Source: a virus
DNA: 64,000 bases
Direction: 5' to 3' (one strand)
Virus record (IMG/VR): IMGVR_UViG_3300028840_003224
Coordinates: 1-64,000 of that record
Positions 1-6,356 of the stretch are shown here, piece after piece. Made by a program: the position numbers and the translations under genes. The notes below the pieces were generated by a model. That model did not search any database. It was given only the letters and a program-made list of their open reading frames with translations, and was not told where the DNA came from. How positions within the stretch are numbered: position 1 is the first letter of the stretch; each line of letters starts with the position of its first letter.

Positions 1-37
1 CAAACCCTCATCGGCACAATCGGTATAATCGGCCTGC

Positions 38-52
38 TGAGACCGAATCTCA
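38..52. promoter_or_regulatory. TGAGA-N5-TCTCA operator-like palindrome, copy 1
   Basis: TGAGA (38-42) and TCTCA (48-52) form a perfect 5-bp inverted repeat with a 5-base spacer. The same half-sites and spacing recur at 631-647 and, with one mismatch, at 581-597. Repeated use of one spacing is typical of sites for a dimeric DNA-binding protein; the binding protein is unknown. Confidence 0.4.
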
Positions 53-317
53 ATAAAAAGGGGGGTCTATCGATAGTCGCCAAGCCGCCAAAGCCGCGCA
101 CAAGCTAATCTGGCGGCTTACAGAACCATACCCCCCCACGGCTACTAATTCCTGTCTGTAGGGGTTGGATGGGGGGTATAAATCGCTCCGATTGTATGAT
201 GCTTATCCGCACCTTATCCGCAGAATCTGCGCGCTTTTCAGTTGTCAAATGATGCAAAAACGCAACACTGCCATTTTGGCAGTCCGATTCTGCGGATAAG
301 ATCGATGCTTATCCGCA

Positions 318-373
318 GCCATCCGCAACGTAAGTCTATATAGAATATAGACTTACGTCGATTTGCGGATGGC
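318..373. repeat. Long inverted repeat with 13-bp perfect core stem
   Basis: Bases 329-341 and 345-357 are perfectly complementary (13 bp) around the 3-base loop AGA. Outside them GCCATCCGCAA (318-328) pairs with 363-373 after a 5-base bulge (358-362). The right arm contains the 30-bp block (350-379) shared with 41985-42014. The structure could be a cruciform in DNA or a stable hairpin in RNA. There is no U-tract, so a terminator is unlikely. Confidence 0.6.
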
Positions 374-379
374 GGATGG
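350..379 (+). repeat. 30-bp block shared with the second control region
   Basis: This 30-bp stretch is identical to 41985-42014 and in the same orientation. Weaker similarity continues for about 40 bases downstream in both places (CGAAA, CAAAC, then an AT-rich stretch and AGAAAC). It includes the right arm of the inverted repeat at 318-373 and one ATCCGCA motif. Identity across a 41-kb distance in non-coding DNA suggests a functional site, or a recombination-maintained repeat. Confidence 0.7.
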
Positions 380-514
380 CGAAAACAAACACCTATGGTA
401 TTCATCAATATCGGGAGAAACGGCATAATATGAAAAGGGATAGTTTTTCCCATCCGCAACCGCACATACCCCCCATTCCCTCGGATCGGCACGCGCCGCA
501 TCATAGGAGGGACC

Positions 515-1210
515 TGCATAATCGGACCCTGCCAGAGCCAGCCAGCCAGAGCCAGAGCCAAGCCGCCAGCCGCCAGCTTATTGAGACAGAGTATCAATAA
601 GCTTGAATCTCGGTGGCTGGCGGGTTCCAATTGAGAATGAGTCTCAACTAGACGGCGTCCCGTCATAATCGGCACAGCCCCTACAGCCCCACCCACACAT
701 CCCCCAACCCGCACAGCCCCTACAGTCCATGTGACCGACCCCCGCAGAATCCTCGCAGGTCCTACAATCGGAACCCGCCGCTGGGGGGCAACACCCCGTT
801 AGGGGGAGGCGCTCGCAGCGAATTTTCCACCCACAACAGCCCCATCAGGCGGTATCCGATTATCCAGCCCAACCCCCTACCCTGCCACAGAGGGGTGCCT
901 AGCCTGCATAATCGGTGTCATAACCGGTGCGACCGGAACCTCACCCCCCAGTCGGGTCGGAATAACCCCACACTCTTCTGGGGGGTTGGGGATGTGAGGC
1001 CTCATAATCGGTACGACCGACACCCCTTCTGAGGGTAGAAATATAGTCTCCAGGGGGGTTGGGTTGTGCCGGTTGTAGTGTTCGGGTCGTGCCGGTTGTA
1101 ACGGTTATTCATAGTCAATGTGGGTGGTAGGTGGTGGGGTTGTAACGATTGGGTGGGTGGGTCTAATTGTAGGAATGTTGGTTGTGAGTCCGATTATGAG
1201 GCCCTACGGC
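515..1210. repeat. Degenerate CATAATCGG-type word array
   Basis: Variants of CATAATCGG, often followed by TGCGACCGG or preceded by CCTG/CCTA, recur near 515, 663, 755, 905, 1001 and, on the other strand, 853 and 1187. Related GTGCCGGTTGTA words lie near 1073-1110. Two further copies (ACAATCGG, ATAATCGG) are at 15-32, and imperfect ones at 1702-1738. Spacing is irregular. I can see the repetition but not a function. Confidence 0.4.
581..647. promoter_or_regulatory. Pair of TTGAGA-N5-TCTCAA operator-like palindromes
   Basis: TTGAGA (631-636), five bases, then TCTCAA (642-647) is a perfect 6-bp inverted repeat. Fifty bases upstream TTGAGA (581-586), five bases, TATCAA (592-597) is the same site with one mismatch. 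Together with the copy at 38-52 they look like an operator family. Confidence 0.4.
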
Positions 1211-1340
1211 CCTATTGACTAGGTTTTCTGTGGGATTCCAGCCGTTGACGCGTCCAACTGAATCCGGGCCACTGCGTTGTGGGTCACGAACGGCGATCCA
1301 TGACACACAACCTGCCCAGCCGCTCACCTGCGAGCCACAA

Positions 1341-1402
1341 CGCGATAGCCTACGATCTGCGCGATAGCCTACGATCTGCGCGATAGCCTACGATCTGCGC
1401 GA
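1341..1402 (+). repeat. Three tandem 19-bp repeats (iteron-like)
   Basis: CGCGATAGCCTACGATCTG is present three times without gap or mismatch (1341-1359, 1360-1378, 1379-1397), followed by a 5-base partial copy. Perfect 18-22 bp direct repeats are typical of plasmid and phage origins that bind a Rep-type initiator. The same length is also compatible with simple slippage duplication. No Rep protein of the iteron-binding families was recognised. Confidence 0.6.
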
Positions 1403-1594
1403 ATCCGAGGGCACCGGGCAGGTCCCCGCCGTGAATCGGGGCCACCGGGCAGGTGAGAATAGTGTGGGGAATCTCCCCACTAATCCGACGCCATTTCCAG
1501 TCACATAAGCCGCCCCGAATCGTCCCGAACGGGATCATATGACTGGGAAGTCCATATTCCCGGATTGCGCATAACCCCTTTTCAGGCATGTCCA

Positions 1595-1645
1595 TTTACA
1601 AATCGTCCCCTGAATTTGTAAAACTCTGCGGAAAATTATAATTTT
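1595..1645. promoter_or_regulatory. Two AT-rich palindromes upstream of the first gene
   Basis: TTTACAAAT (1595-1603) and ATTTGTAAA (1614-1622) are a perfect 9-bp inverted repeat with a 10-base spacer. Immediately after, AAAATTATAATTTT (1632-1645) is a perfect 14-bp palindrome. Both stand out as AT-rich in a GC-rich setting, as expected for an operator or a DNA-unwinding element. Function is inferred only. Confidence 0.4.
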
Positions 1646-1738
1646 GCCAATTTTCCTGTCACTTGGACGCGTCAAACACCGTCGCCGGAGGGGACACATC
1701 CGTTATTATCGGAATAATCCCTACAATCGTCATAATCT

Positions 1739-1772
1739 GCGGACTATATTCCGCAAATGATACACAATAATG
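1739..1772 (+). promoter_or_regulatory. 34-bp conserved promoter-like element (forward copy)
   Basis: The block from GCGGACT to TACACAATAATG matches the reverse-strand block at 41744-41777 at 29 of 34 positions with no gap. In both cases it lies just upstream of a gene start (1789 here, 41710 there). It contains TGCGGA-N6-TCCGCA (1738-1755). The conserved TACACAATAATG end could hold a -10 element, so the block may be a phage promoter or operator. Confidence 0.55.
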
Positions 1773-1788
1773 ATAGGAGAAACAACCA

Positions 1789-2283
1789 ATGCAATGTGAA
1801 TACCAAGTGGCCAGTGGCCAGTGCTCGCAGACGGCCCTCGACGGGTCTCGCTTCTGCGTGACCCACACGCCCAACGGTCAAGCCAAGCTGATTGATCAAT
1901 ACCTGATTTCTCAGAAGGTGCTCGGCGACGCACCCTCGCGACACGCCGGGGCCGACGAGATCAAATCCCTGCGGATCGAGATCGCCCTCCTGCGGGCCCT
2001 GATCGAGAAGCGAATCAACATCTGTGACTCGGACGCCGAGATGGTTGCCGCGATGCCTCTGATCAAAGAGACCATCGTCGCAGTCGAGAAGCTCGTGTCC
2101 TCTTGCCACGCGATGGAAACCAAGCTCGGGCAGCTGCTCAACAAGTCAGCCCTGATGTCCCTGGCCCAGAAGATGGTCCACACCATCGACGACAACCTGC
2201 AAGGCATCGAGAACCGAGAACTGATAGTCGAGAAGATCGGCAACGAGATCGTGCGAGTAATCGCGGAACAACAGAACGAGTAA
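1789..2283 (+). CDS. Zinc-knuckle protein, possible small terminase subunit or DNA-binding protein
   Basis: The 164-residue product starts at an ATG preceded by AGGAGA. Residues 3-26 hold a Cys-Cys-Cys-His pattern (CEYQ...GQC...RFCVTH) like the short zinc knuckles at the N-terminus of several phage DNA-binding proteins and some small terminase subunits. The rest is predicted to be helical and coiled-coil-like, with many Leu, Ile and Glu residues. It is the first gene after the control region and is preceded by the conserved promoter-like element. The small terminase idea rests on the motif only, and the terminase large subunit is 8.4 kb away. A regulator is equally possible. Confidence 0.6.
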   Translation: MQCEYQVASGQCSQTALDGSRFCVTHTPNGQAKLIDQYLISQKVLGDAPSRHAGADEIKSLRIEIALLRALIEKRINICDSDAEMVAAMPLIKETIVAVEKLVSSCHAMETKLGQLLNKSALMSLAQKMVHTIDDNLQGIENRELIVEKIGNEIVRVIAEQQNE

Positions 2284-2349
2284 CGCCGCCCGGCTGATGG
2301 AAAACGCAGCACGCGGATATTTTTCACACAAGCACAGGAGAAACAACTG

Positions 2350-2541
2350 ATGGAAAGCAAGTCAATTTGGAAATCGCGCACGTTCTGGTTGAATGCCATC
2401 GTCCTGGCCACCGGTATCGCAGGATACGTCGGCGGGCACGAAGTCGTGGCCGAGTACCCACAGGTCGTCGCCGGTTTCGGAGCCATCACGGGCCTCCTGA
2501 ACATCGTCCTTCGCCTTGTGACGTCCGTACCCGTCAAGTGA
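2350..2541 (+). CDS. Small membrane protein, holin-like
   Basis: A 63-residue protein with a charged N-terminus (MESKSIWKSRTFW) and two hydrophobic segments at about residues 13-29 and 36-57, separated by a short turn. Small phage proteins with a KSxTFWLN start and two spans are common and are usually annotated as holin or membrane proteins. An AGGAG site lies 10 bases upstream of the ATG. It could form membrane pores at lysis, but no endolysin sits beside it, so the role is not proven. Confidence 0.6.
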   Translation: MESKSIWKSRTFWLNAIVLATGIAGYVGGHEVVAEYPQVVAGFGAITGLLNIVLRLVTSVPVK

Positions 2542-2572
2542 CCCAGCAGCCAACCGCTGGGCCGAAACGCAT

Positions 2573-2646
2573 CTAGGCGTAGCTCAGCTAGGTAGAGCAC
2601 GTGGTTTGGGACCACGGGGTCATCCGTTCGATTCGGATCGTCTAGA
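2573..2646 (+). tRNA. tRNA-Pro (anticodon TGG)
   Basis: The full cloverleaf can be drawn. Acceptor CTAGGCG pairs with CGTCTAG (one G-T), D arm GCTC with GAGC, anticodon arm CGTGG/CCACG with loop TTTGGGA (anticodon at 2607-2609), and T arm ATCCG/CGGAT with loop TTCGATT. The discriminator is A2646 and CCA is not encoded. It stands alone between two small membrane-protein genes, away from the tRNA cluster at 60.6-62.5 kb. Confidence 0.93.
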
Positions 2647-2661
2647 CTTTCGGAGAATCAC

Positions 2662-2769
2662 ATGGACGCTGACGTATGGGAACTGGCCTTACGGACCATA
2701 CTGTTTGGCCTCATCGCCGTCGGAATCGGCGTATTAGTAATCGGCGTGGCCATCGGCCTCGCTCTATGA
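2662..2769 (+). CDS. 35-residue single-span membrane peptide
   Basis: This short frame begins MDADVWELALRTILFG and then is almost wholly Gly, Ile, Val, Leu and Ala to its end, forming one transmembrane segment. A CGGAG ribosome binding site sits 7 bases before the ATG, directly after the tRNA. Such peptides are frequent in phage lysis regions, and it may act with the holin-like gene upstream. It is too short for family recognition. Confidence 0.6.
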   Translation: MDADVWELALRTILFGLIAVGIGVLVIGVAIGLAL

Positions 2770-2955
2770 AATAGACGTAATGCGGTGAAAGCCGCAGCGT
2801 GGAGAGCTGCCCCGAAGCACCCTATTATCCCACGGGTATCCCCAGCAGCGGGGAGGGCAGACGTAGACAAATGGATGAAGGTGTGTATGGATACACACAC
2901 CACACACGGCTCGTCGTGAGCCGTATTTTGTGGTTTTTTCGGAGGTGTTTGCTTA
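2770..2955 (+). other. Structured leader upstream of the tandem gene pair
   Basis: No gene is supported in these 186 bases. CTGCCC near 2808 can pair with GGGCAG near 2855. GTGTGTATGGATACACAC near 2880-2898 is a hairpin. ACGGCTC (2906-2912) pairs with GAGCCGT (2918-2924) and is followed by ATTTTGTGGTTTTTT. The last hairpin and its flank are repeated before the next gene. It may be a terminator-like or 5'-leader structure controlling the genes that follow. Confidence 0.45.
2904..2935 (+). repeat. Duplicated leader hairpin, copy 1
   Basis: A 32-bp segment containing the ACGGCTC-GTCGT-GAGCCGT hairpin and a T-rich tail is almost identical to 3392-3423. Each copy lies just upstream of one member of the paralogous pair 2956-3357 and 3444-3821, so gene and leader were duplicated together. 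Confidence 0.7.
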
Positions 2956-3357
2956 ATGGCAACAAAGACAGCTTTTTGTAAGTTCAGAGCCCCAAAGTAC
3001 GAGGCCTATTTCCAGCCCAACGCGGCTATAGGGCCCTCGGGACAACAAGGGGTTTACAACGTGACTTTTGAGGAAGAGTTAACAGGCGGCTGCGTCGCCG
3101 ACATTCAGTTCGACGGAGACTTTGACTCCGACGACGACAGCAACGGCCACGGCTACACTGCTGTATGTCAGATGCAGGACCTGAACGGTAACGTTTTCAA
3201 TCATGACAGCCAGGAAGGCGACACCACTCAATGGGGTGGTCAGATCAAATGGAAGGGAAGACGACACTGTTACATCTGGATGCCAACCAAGGCAGAATGC
3301 CTAGCTGGCGACTACCTCTTCACTTTCTACGCGTTTGGACAGGAAGAGCCTGAATAA
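2956..3357 (+). CDS. Conserved-pair protein A (small acidic, beta-rich; unknown function)
   Basis: A 133-residue protein with no recognisable family. It is a paralogue of the next gene. Shared features are the start (MATKTAFCKF versus MAMQTVFCTF), a DFDS acidic stretch (DFDSDDDSNG versus DFDSTNNGDG), a GY-x4-QMQ segment, a GGQ(I/M)K segment and an IW(M/L)P segment. Composition suggests a compact beta-sandwich, and the DFDSDDDSNG run could bind calcium. A GGAGGT ribosome binding site precedes the ATG. It may be a small virion or surface protein. Confidence 0.7.
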   Translation: MATKTAFCKFRAPKYEAYFQPNAAIGPSGQQGVYNVTFEEELTGGCVADIQFDGDFDSDDDSNGHGYTAVCQMQDLNGNVFNHDSQEGDTTQWGGQIKWKGRRHCYIWMPTKAECLAGDYLFTFYAFGQEEPE

Positions 3358-3363
3358 CCACTT

Positions 3364-3386
3364 GCGGAGTGCTTCACGCGCTCCGC
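3364..3386 (+). terminator. Hairpin after paralogue A
   Basis: GCGGAGTGC (3364-3372) pairs with GCGCTCCGC (3378-3386) around TTCAC. Only a weak T-rich stretch follows before the second hairpin at 3394-3412, so it may attenuate transcription rather than end it. Confidence 0.45.
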
Positions 3387-3391
3387 ATCTT

Positions 3392-3423
3392 ACACGGCTC
3401 GTCGTGAGCCGTATTTTGTGGTT
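3392..3423 (+). repeat. Duplicated leader hairpin, copy 2
   Basis: This second copy of the 32-bp leader seen at 2904-2935 has stem 3394-3400/3406-3412 followed by ATTTTGTGG. It lies directly upstream of the GGAGG site of the next gene. Confidence 0.7.
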
Positions 3424-3443
3424 CTTTTGGAGGATATTGCTTA

Positions 3444-3821
3444 ATGGCAATGCAGACAGTTTTTTGTACTTTTGAGACCCCTAGCAGTTACACCGCTAAC
3501 GAGTCGTTGACGCCCCTTTACAGTGCAGGCATCGACAGCGTCGAAGTGACGGCCAACTTGACCGACGGTCTTGTTGCAACCGTTACCTTCAACTCGGACT
3601 TTGATAGCACCAACAATGGCGACGGCTACTTTGCCAGCGGTCAAATGCAAGGTGAGCCCGGTGGTGTGTGGAATCATAAAGCTTATGAGACCTACTACAC
3701 GAACATCGGCGGTCAGATGAAGAAGAAACTGGCAGGATCATGCGACATTTGGCTGCCCAAGTATAACGACTTGGCGACCACTCGCATCATCAGCTTGTTC
3801 GCGCACGGCGAAGAAGCCTAG
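3444..3821 (+). CDS. Conserved-pair protein B (paralogue of 2956-3357; unknown function)
   Basis: A 125-residue paralogue of the preceding protein, shown by the common N-terminus, the acidic DFDS loop, and the QMQ, GGQ and IWLPK segments. It keeps the overall size but has diverged elsewhere, as expected for an old tandem duplication. TTGGAGG precedes the ATG. A strong hairpin terminator follows, so the pair appears to be its own transcription unit. Confidence 0.7.
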   Translation: MAMQTVFCTFETPSSYTANESLTPLYSAGIDSVEVTANLTDGLVATVTFNSDFDSTNNGDGYFASGQMQGEPGGVWNHKAYETYYTNIGGQMKKKLAGSCDIWLPKYNDLATTRIISLFAHGEEA

Positions 3822-3835
3822 GTAACCACACCACC

Positions 3836-3868
3836 GTGGGCGGCGACAGCCGCCGCCCACGACTTTTA
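3836..3868 (+). terminator. Intrinsic terminator after the tandem pair
   Basis: GTGGGCGGCG (3836-3845) pairs perfectly with CGCCGCCCAC (3851-3860) around a 5-base loop and is followed by GACTTTTATA. The 10-bp GC stem is strong, but the T-tract is only four bases. Confidence 0.75.
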
Positions 3869-3954
3869 TATATCAGCACGTTTATGCAACGTTGACGATG
3901 ATTGAATTTCAAGGGCGAACCAAGCCGCCTGAACGCCTTGGGCGAGGAGAAGCA

Positions 3955-4332
3955 ATGCGAATTGAACTGCACACTGTAACGTTGAACATGAAGCACCGAA
4001 GCAAAGAATTCACGAAGACTTTTTTCGGAAGACCGACAATCGACGACATTGTGGAAGAGTTCAAGCCCGACTGGAGTTACGACTCGGATGTGCGGGAGTC
4101 GCTTGAAGAGTGCGGCGAATTCGAGTTTGCCACATGGAAACCATCGAAGAACCCACACAGACGGCCCAGACGGAACGACCTCCTCGTCCCCACCTGGACG
4201 TCCACGTTCATGAAGCACGGCCACTGCCTCGCCACCTTGACGATGACATTGACCGACATCCCTTGCACCAAAGAAGGCCAAGCCAAACTGCTTGTGGCCC
4301 TCGCAGAAGAAGCTGAGGAAGCATTAGCATGA
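3955..4332 (+). CDS. Hypothetical protein (125 aa)
   Basis: I do not recognise this protein. An upstream in-frame ATG at 3892 exists, but the ATG at 3955 follows GGCGAGGAG and is the better start. The product begins MRIELHTVTLNMKHRSKEFT and ends in a run of Glu and Ala residues. Its last bases overlap the next gene by ATGA, so translation is probably coupled. Confidence 0.65.
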   Translation: MRIELHTVTLNMKHRSKEFTKTFFGRPTIDDIVEEFKPDWSYDSDVRESLEECGEFEFATWKPSKNPHRRPRRNDLLVPTWTSTFMKHGHCLATLTMTLTDIPCTKEGQAKLLVALAEEAEEALA

Positions 4333-4484
4333 AAGAAGACATCGCCGTACTTCGGGCCCTGGCTCACAAGTACATCGACGCCGAAGAGTTCTGCATCGCC
4401 ACGCGACTGCTAAACCTGATCGAAGAGATCAGCTACATGGCTGACAAGGAAGAAGGAACCGACCGACCGGTCGAAGCGTACTAA
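4329..4484 (+). CDS. Small acidic hypothetical protein (51 aa)
   Basis: The short frame starts inside the ATGA stop-start overlap with the upstream gene and ends in a TAATG overlap with the downstream gene. It reads MKEDIAVLRALAHKYID and continues as a helical, Glu-rich protein ending in VEAY. The precise overlaps at both ends support it despite its size. Confidence 0.6.
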   Translation: MKEDIAVLRALAHKYIDAEEFCIATRLLNLIEEISYMADKEEGTDRPVEAY

Positions 4485-4690
4485 TGAGAATCTTCTGCGA
4501 CTGTGCCCGAGACCACGTGGGGATCACTGACCATGATCCTCCGTACGTCCTCATCTGCGAGTGCGGGCGAGTCCTGGAGAAACAGACGCTCTCCGAATAC
4601 AAAACAAAGCGCAACGCCCAAAGGGCGACCTTCGAGAGGCTGGCAAACCTCTTGGCACAAGACAACCACGTAATAAGGCTTTACGAATGA
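4484..4690 (+). CDS. Small Cys-rich protein, possible zinc ribbon (68 aa)
   Basis: Two CxC pairs (CDC near residue 5 and CEC near residue 25) could bind a metal ion. The remainder is basic and helical. It starts in the TAATG overlap with the previous gene and its stop overlaps the next start (ATGA). The family is unknown. Confidence 0.65.
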   Translation: MRIFCDCARDHVGITDHDPPYVLICECGRVLEKQTLSEYKTKRNAQRATFERLANLLAQDNHVIRLYE

Positions 4691-5343
4691 AACTCTTCGC
4701 CTCTATCGTCCTCACTCTCTGCATGACCATGCCCACGCTGGCCCAAGAGGCGACTGTCCCCGCTAACGACAGTTGCGCGAAGATAGTCCTTGACGCCCCA
4801 TCTAAAGCAAGAGTCGGTGAGCTGGTCCGCTTAGATGTTTCCGAGTCCACCGCTGAATCCTTTCAGTGGATATTGGTCCCGGACTCTGTTGACTTCGAGG
4901 TGATTGACTCCGGGCGCAGGGCAATGTTTTCGGCGAGAGCACCAGGGCAGTACCGATTCATCGTCGGCTGTGCCTTGGACGGAACGCTGGACATCGTCAC
5001 CCACGTGATACGCATCGTAGGGCCTCCCACGCAGCCTGAGACCGAGTCTCTCGCAGAGTGGATTCCGTACTGGATGGACTCAATGAAGCTCGACAGCGGC
5101 CAAGTGGAGGCCCTTGCACGCAGCTTCGAGAAGATCGCCGCCGACATGGCGAACCTCCCCGAACCAAAAGACTGGATAACCGCCACCGCCGAGGCGAACC
5201 GCGCCATCGTCGGCGACGACATGGATAATTGGAAGCCGCTCCTGGAAAAGATCGGCAAGGCTTGTGCCACTAGGCAACTGACCACCCCGGAGCAACACGC
5301 TGTGGTGTGGCTAGAAATCGCAGAGGGGCTAAGGAAAGGGTAA
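4687..5343 (+). CDS. Secreted protein with an Ig/PKD-like domain (218 aa)
   Basis: The start at 4687 gives a clear Sec-type signal peptide (MKLFASIVLTLCMTMPTLAQ) with cleavage near residue 19. Residues about 30-115 read as a beta-sandwich like PKD or Ig-like domains (APSKARVGELVRLDVSES, then APGQYRF). The C-terminal 100 residues are helical. The longer frame from 4561 would hide the signal peptide and is rejected. It is translationally coupled to the gene upstream and lies 4 bases before the exported peptidase gene. A paired secreted module is therefore likely. Confidence 0.7.
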   Translation: MKLFASIVLTLCMTMPTLAQEATVPANDSCAKIVLDAPSKARVGELVRLDVSESTAESFQWILVPDSVDFEVIDSGRRAMFSARAPGQYRFIVGCALDGTLDIVTHVIRIVGPPTQPETESLAEWIPYWMDSMKLDSGQVEALARSFEKIAADMANLPEPKDWITATAEANRAIVGDDMDNWKPLLEKIGKACATRQLTTPEQHAVVWLEIAEGLRKG

Positions 5344-5347
5344 CGAC

Positions 5348-6349
5348 ATGGACCGACGAGACGCACTGAAAGGCATGGCAGCCACCGCGAGTGGTTTGCT
5401 ACTTCCCAAGGCAGCTTCGGCTGGCTTGTTCACGCCCTCCAACAGTCAGTTCGGGTGGACACCGAACGAAACGTCTCTCAAAGATTTCATACGTCGTCAT
5501 AAGAACCCCTACGTCACCAACCTGAACGAATCGATCAAGGGCAGCGGCAAAGGCAAGACTGTCCTGCTCTGGAAGGCCTTGGAACGCGTGATGGGCCAGA
5601 AGCTCGTCCCGCACAACCAGAAGGCCCCTGACTGTGTCTCGCAAGGATTCGCACTCGGAGTCGACTTCGTGTCGGCCATCCAGATCGTTCTGGAGCGAAA
5701 GCCCGAGATGTGGAAGGGCAAAGCCGCCACAGAGCCCATCTACGGCGGTTCCCGCGTTGAAATCGGTGGTTACACCGGACGCGGCGGCGGAAGCACCGGT
5801 CACTGGGGTGCAGAGTGGATTTCACGCTACGGTATACTTTTGAGGCAAGAGTACCCAGGCGGGTACGACTTCACGACTTACGACGCGCAGAAATCGGTCG
5901 AGTATGGCCGAACGGGTTGCCCAGACGCTTTAGAGCCTCTGACGAAGCTTCACCCGGTTAAGAAGGTCGCCATTTGCCGATCTTACTCCGACCTCCGCGA
6001 CTGCATCGCCAACGGGCACCCTGTTGTGGTTTGCTCGAACGTTGGCTTCGGAAACGGTAAAGTCTGCCGCAGAGACTCTGAGGGCTTTTTGACGCGAAAG
6101 CGGAAGCCTTGGATGCACTGCATGATGTTTGGTGGTTACGACGACAAATACCGCCGCCCAGGTGCGTTATGCATCAACTCCTGGGGTTATGGATGGATCG
6201 AAGGCCCTACGCGACTAGAACAGCCCGCTGGGTCGTTCTGGATCGATGCCAAGACCGTCGACTACATGTTGCGGCAAGGCGACTCGTTCGCGTTGTCCGC
6301 GTATGTCGGATACCCGAAATTGAACATCCCTCCGTACATCCTATTTTGA
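5348..6349 (+). CDS. Tat-exported papain-like (C1-type) cysteine peptidase
   Basis: The N-terminus MDRRDALKGMAATASGLLL is a twin-arginine signal with an AxA cleavage site near residue 25. The mature part has the order of a papain-fold enzyme: catalytic Cys96 in PDCVSQGFA, His257 in PWMHCMMFGGYDD, and Asn277 in CINSWGYGW. The 333-residue length fits a C1-like domain without a long propeptide. Phages rarely export such an enzyme. It could be a protein-cleaving lysin, or could process surface proteins. It follows a secreted Ig-like protein and precedes an anchored thioredoxin that might help its disulfides; that link is inference. Confidence 0.8.
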   Translation: MDRRDALKGMAATASGLLLPKAASAGLFTPSNSQFGWTPNETSLKDFIRRHKNPYVTNLNESIKGSGKGKTVLLWKALERVMGQKLVPHNQKAPDCVSQGFALGVDFVSAIQIVLERKPEMWKGKAATEPIYGGSRVEIGGYTGRGGGSTGHWGAEWISRYGILLRQEYPGGYDFTTYDAQKSVEYGRTGCPDALEPLTKLHPVKKVAICRSYSDLRDCIANGHPVVVCSNVGFGNGKVCRRDSEGFLTRKRKPWMHCMMFGGYDDKYRRPGALCINSWGYGWIEGPTRLEQPAGSFWIDAKTVDYMLRQGDSFALSAYVGYPKLNIPPYILF

Positions 6350-6356
6350 GGTCACC

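Larger units (their letters stand above)
205..458. repeat. Cluster of seven ATCCGCA motifs (left copy)
   Basis: ATCCGCA or its complement TGCGGAT occurs at 205-211, 216-222, 291-297, 311-317, 321-327, 364-370 and 452-458. Six copies of the same word cluster in the other control region (41815-42099). The repetition on both strands, in only these two intergenic regions, fits binding sites for an initiator, partition protein or regulator. No assignment can be made from sequence alone. Confidence 0.55.
1..1788. other. Gene-free, repeat-rich left control region
   Basis: I see no convincing gene here. The few open frames lack a ribosome binding site and run through repeats. The stretch holds several kinds of ordered sequence: TGAGA-N5-TCTCA palindromes, a cluster of ATCCGCA motifs, a long inverted repeat, many copies of a CATAATCGG-like word, a 19-bp sequence in three tandem copies, AT-rich palindromes and a promoter-like element just before the first gene. 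The top strand is strikingly C-rich from about 650 to 1010 and G-rich from about 1020 to 1200, so base skew flips inside it. Together this suggests a replication origin, partition or transcription control region; which of these is inference. Confidence 0.75.

Noticed and set aside
376-600. 74-residue forward open frame in the left region
   Set aside because: It begins inside the shared repeat and reads low-complexity SQSQ/HH sequence from repetitive DNA.
238-714. 158-residue reverse open frame in the left region
   Set aside because: It crosses the inverted repeat and ATCCGCA cluster, has no ribosome site and an improbable protein composition.
1350-1595. 81-residue reverse open frame
   Set aside because: It runs through the 19-bp tandem repeats and lacks a ribosome site.
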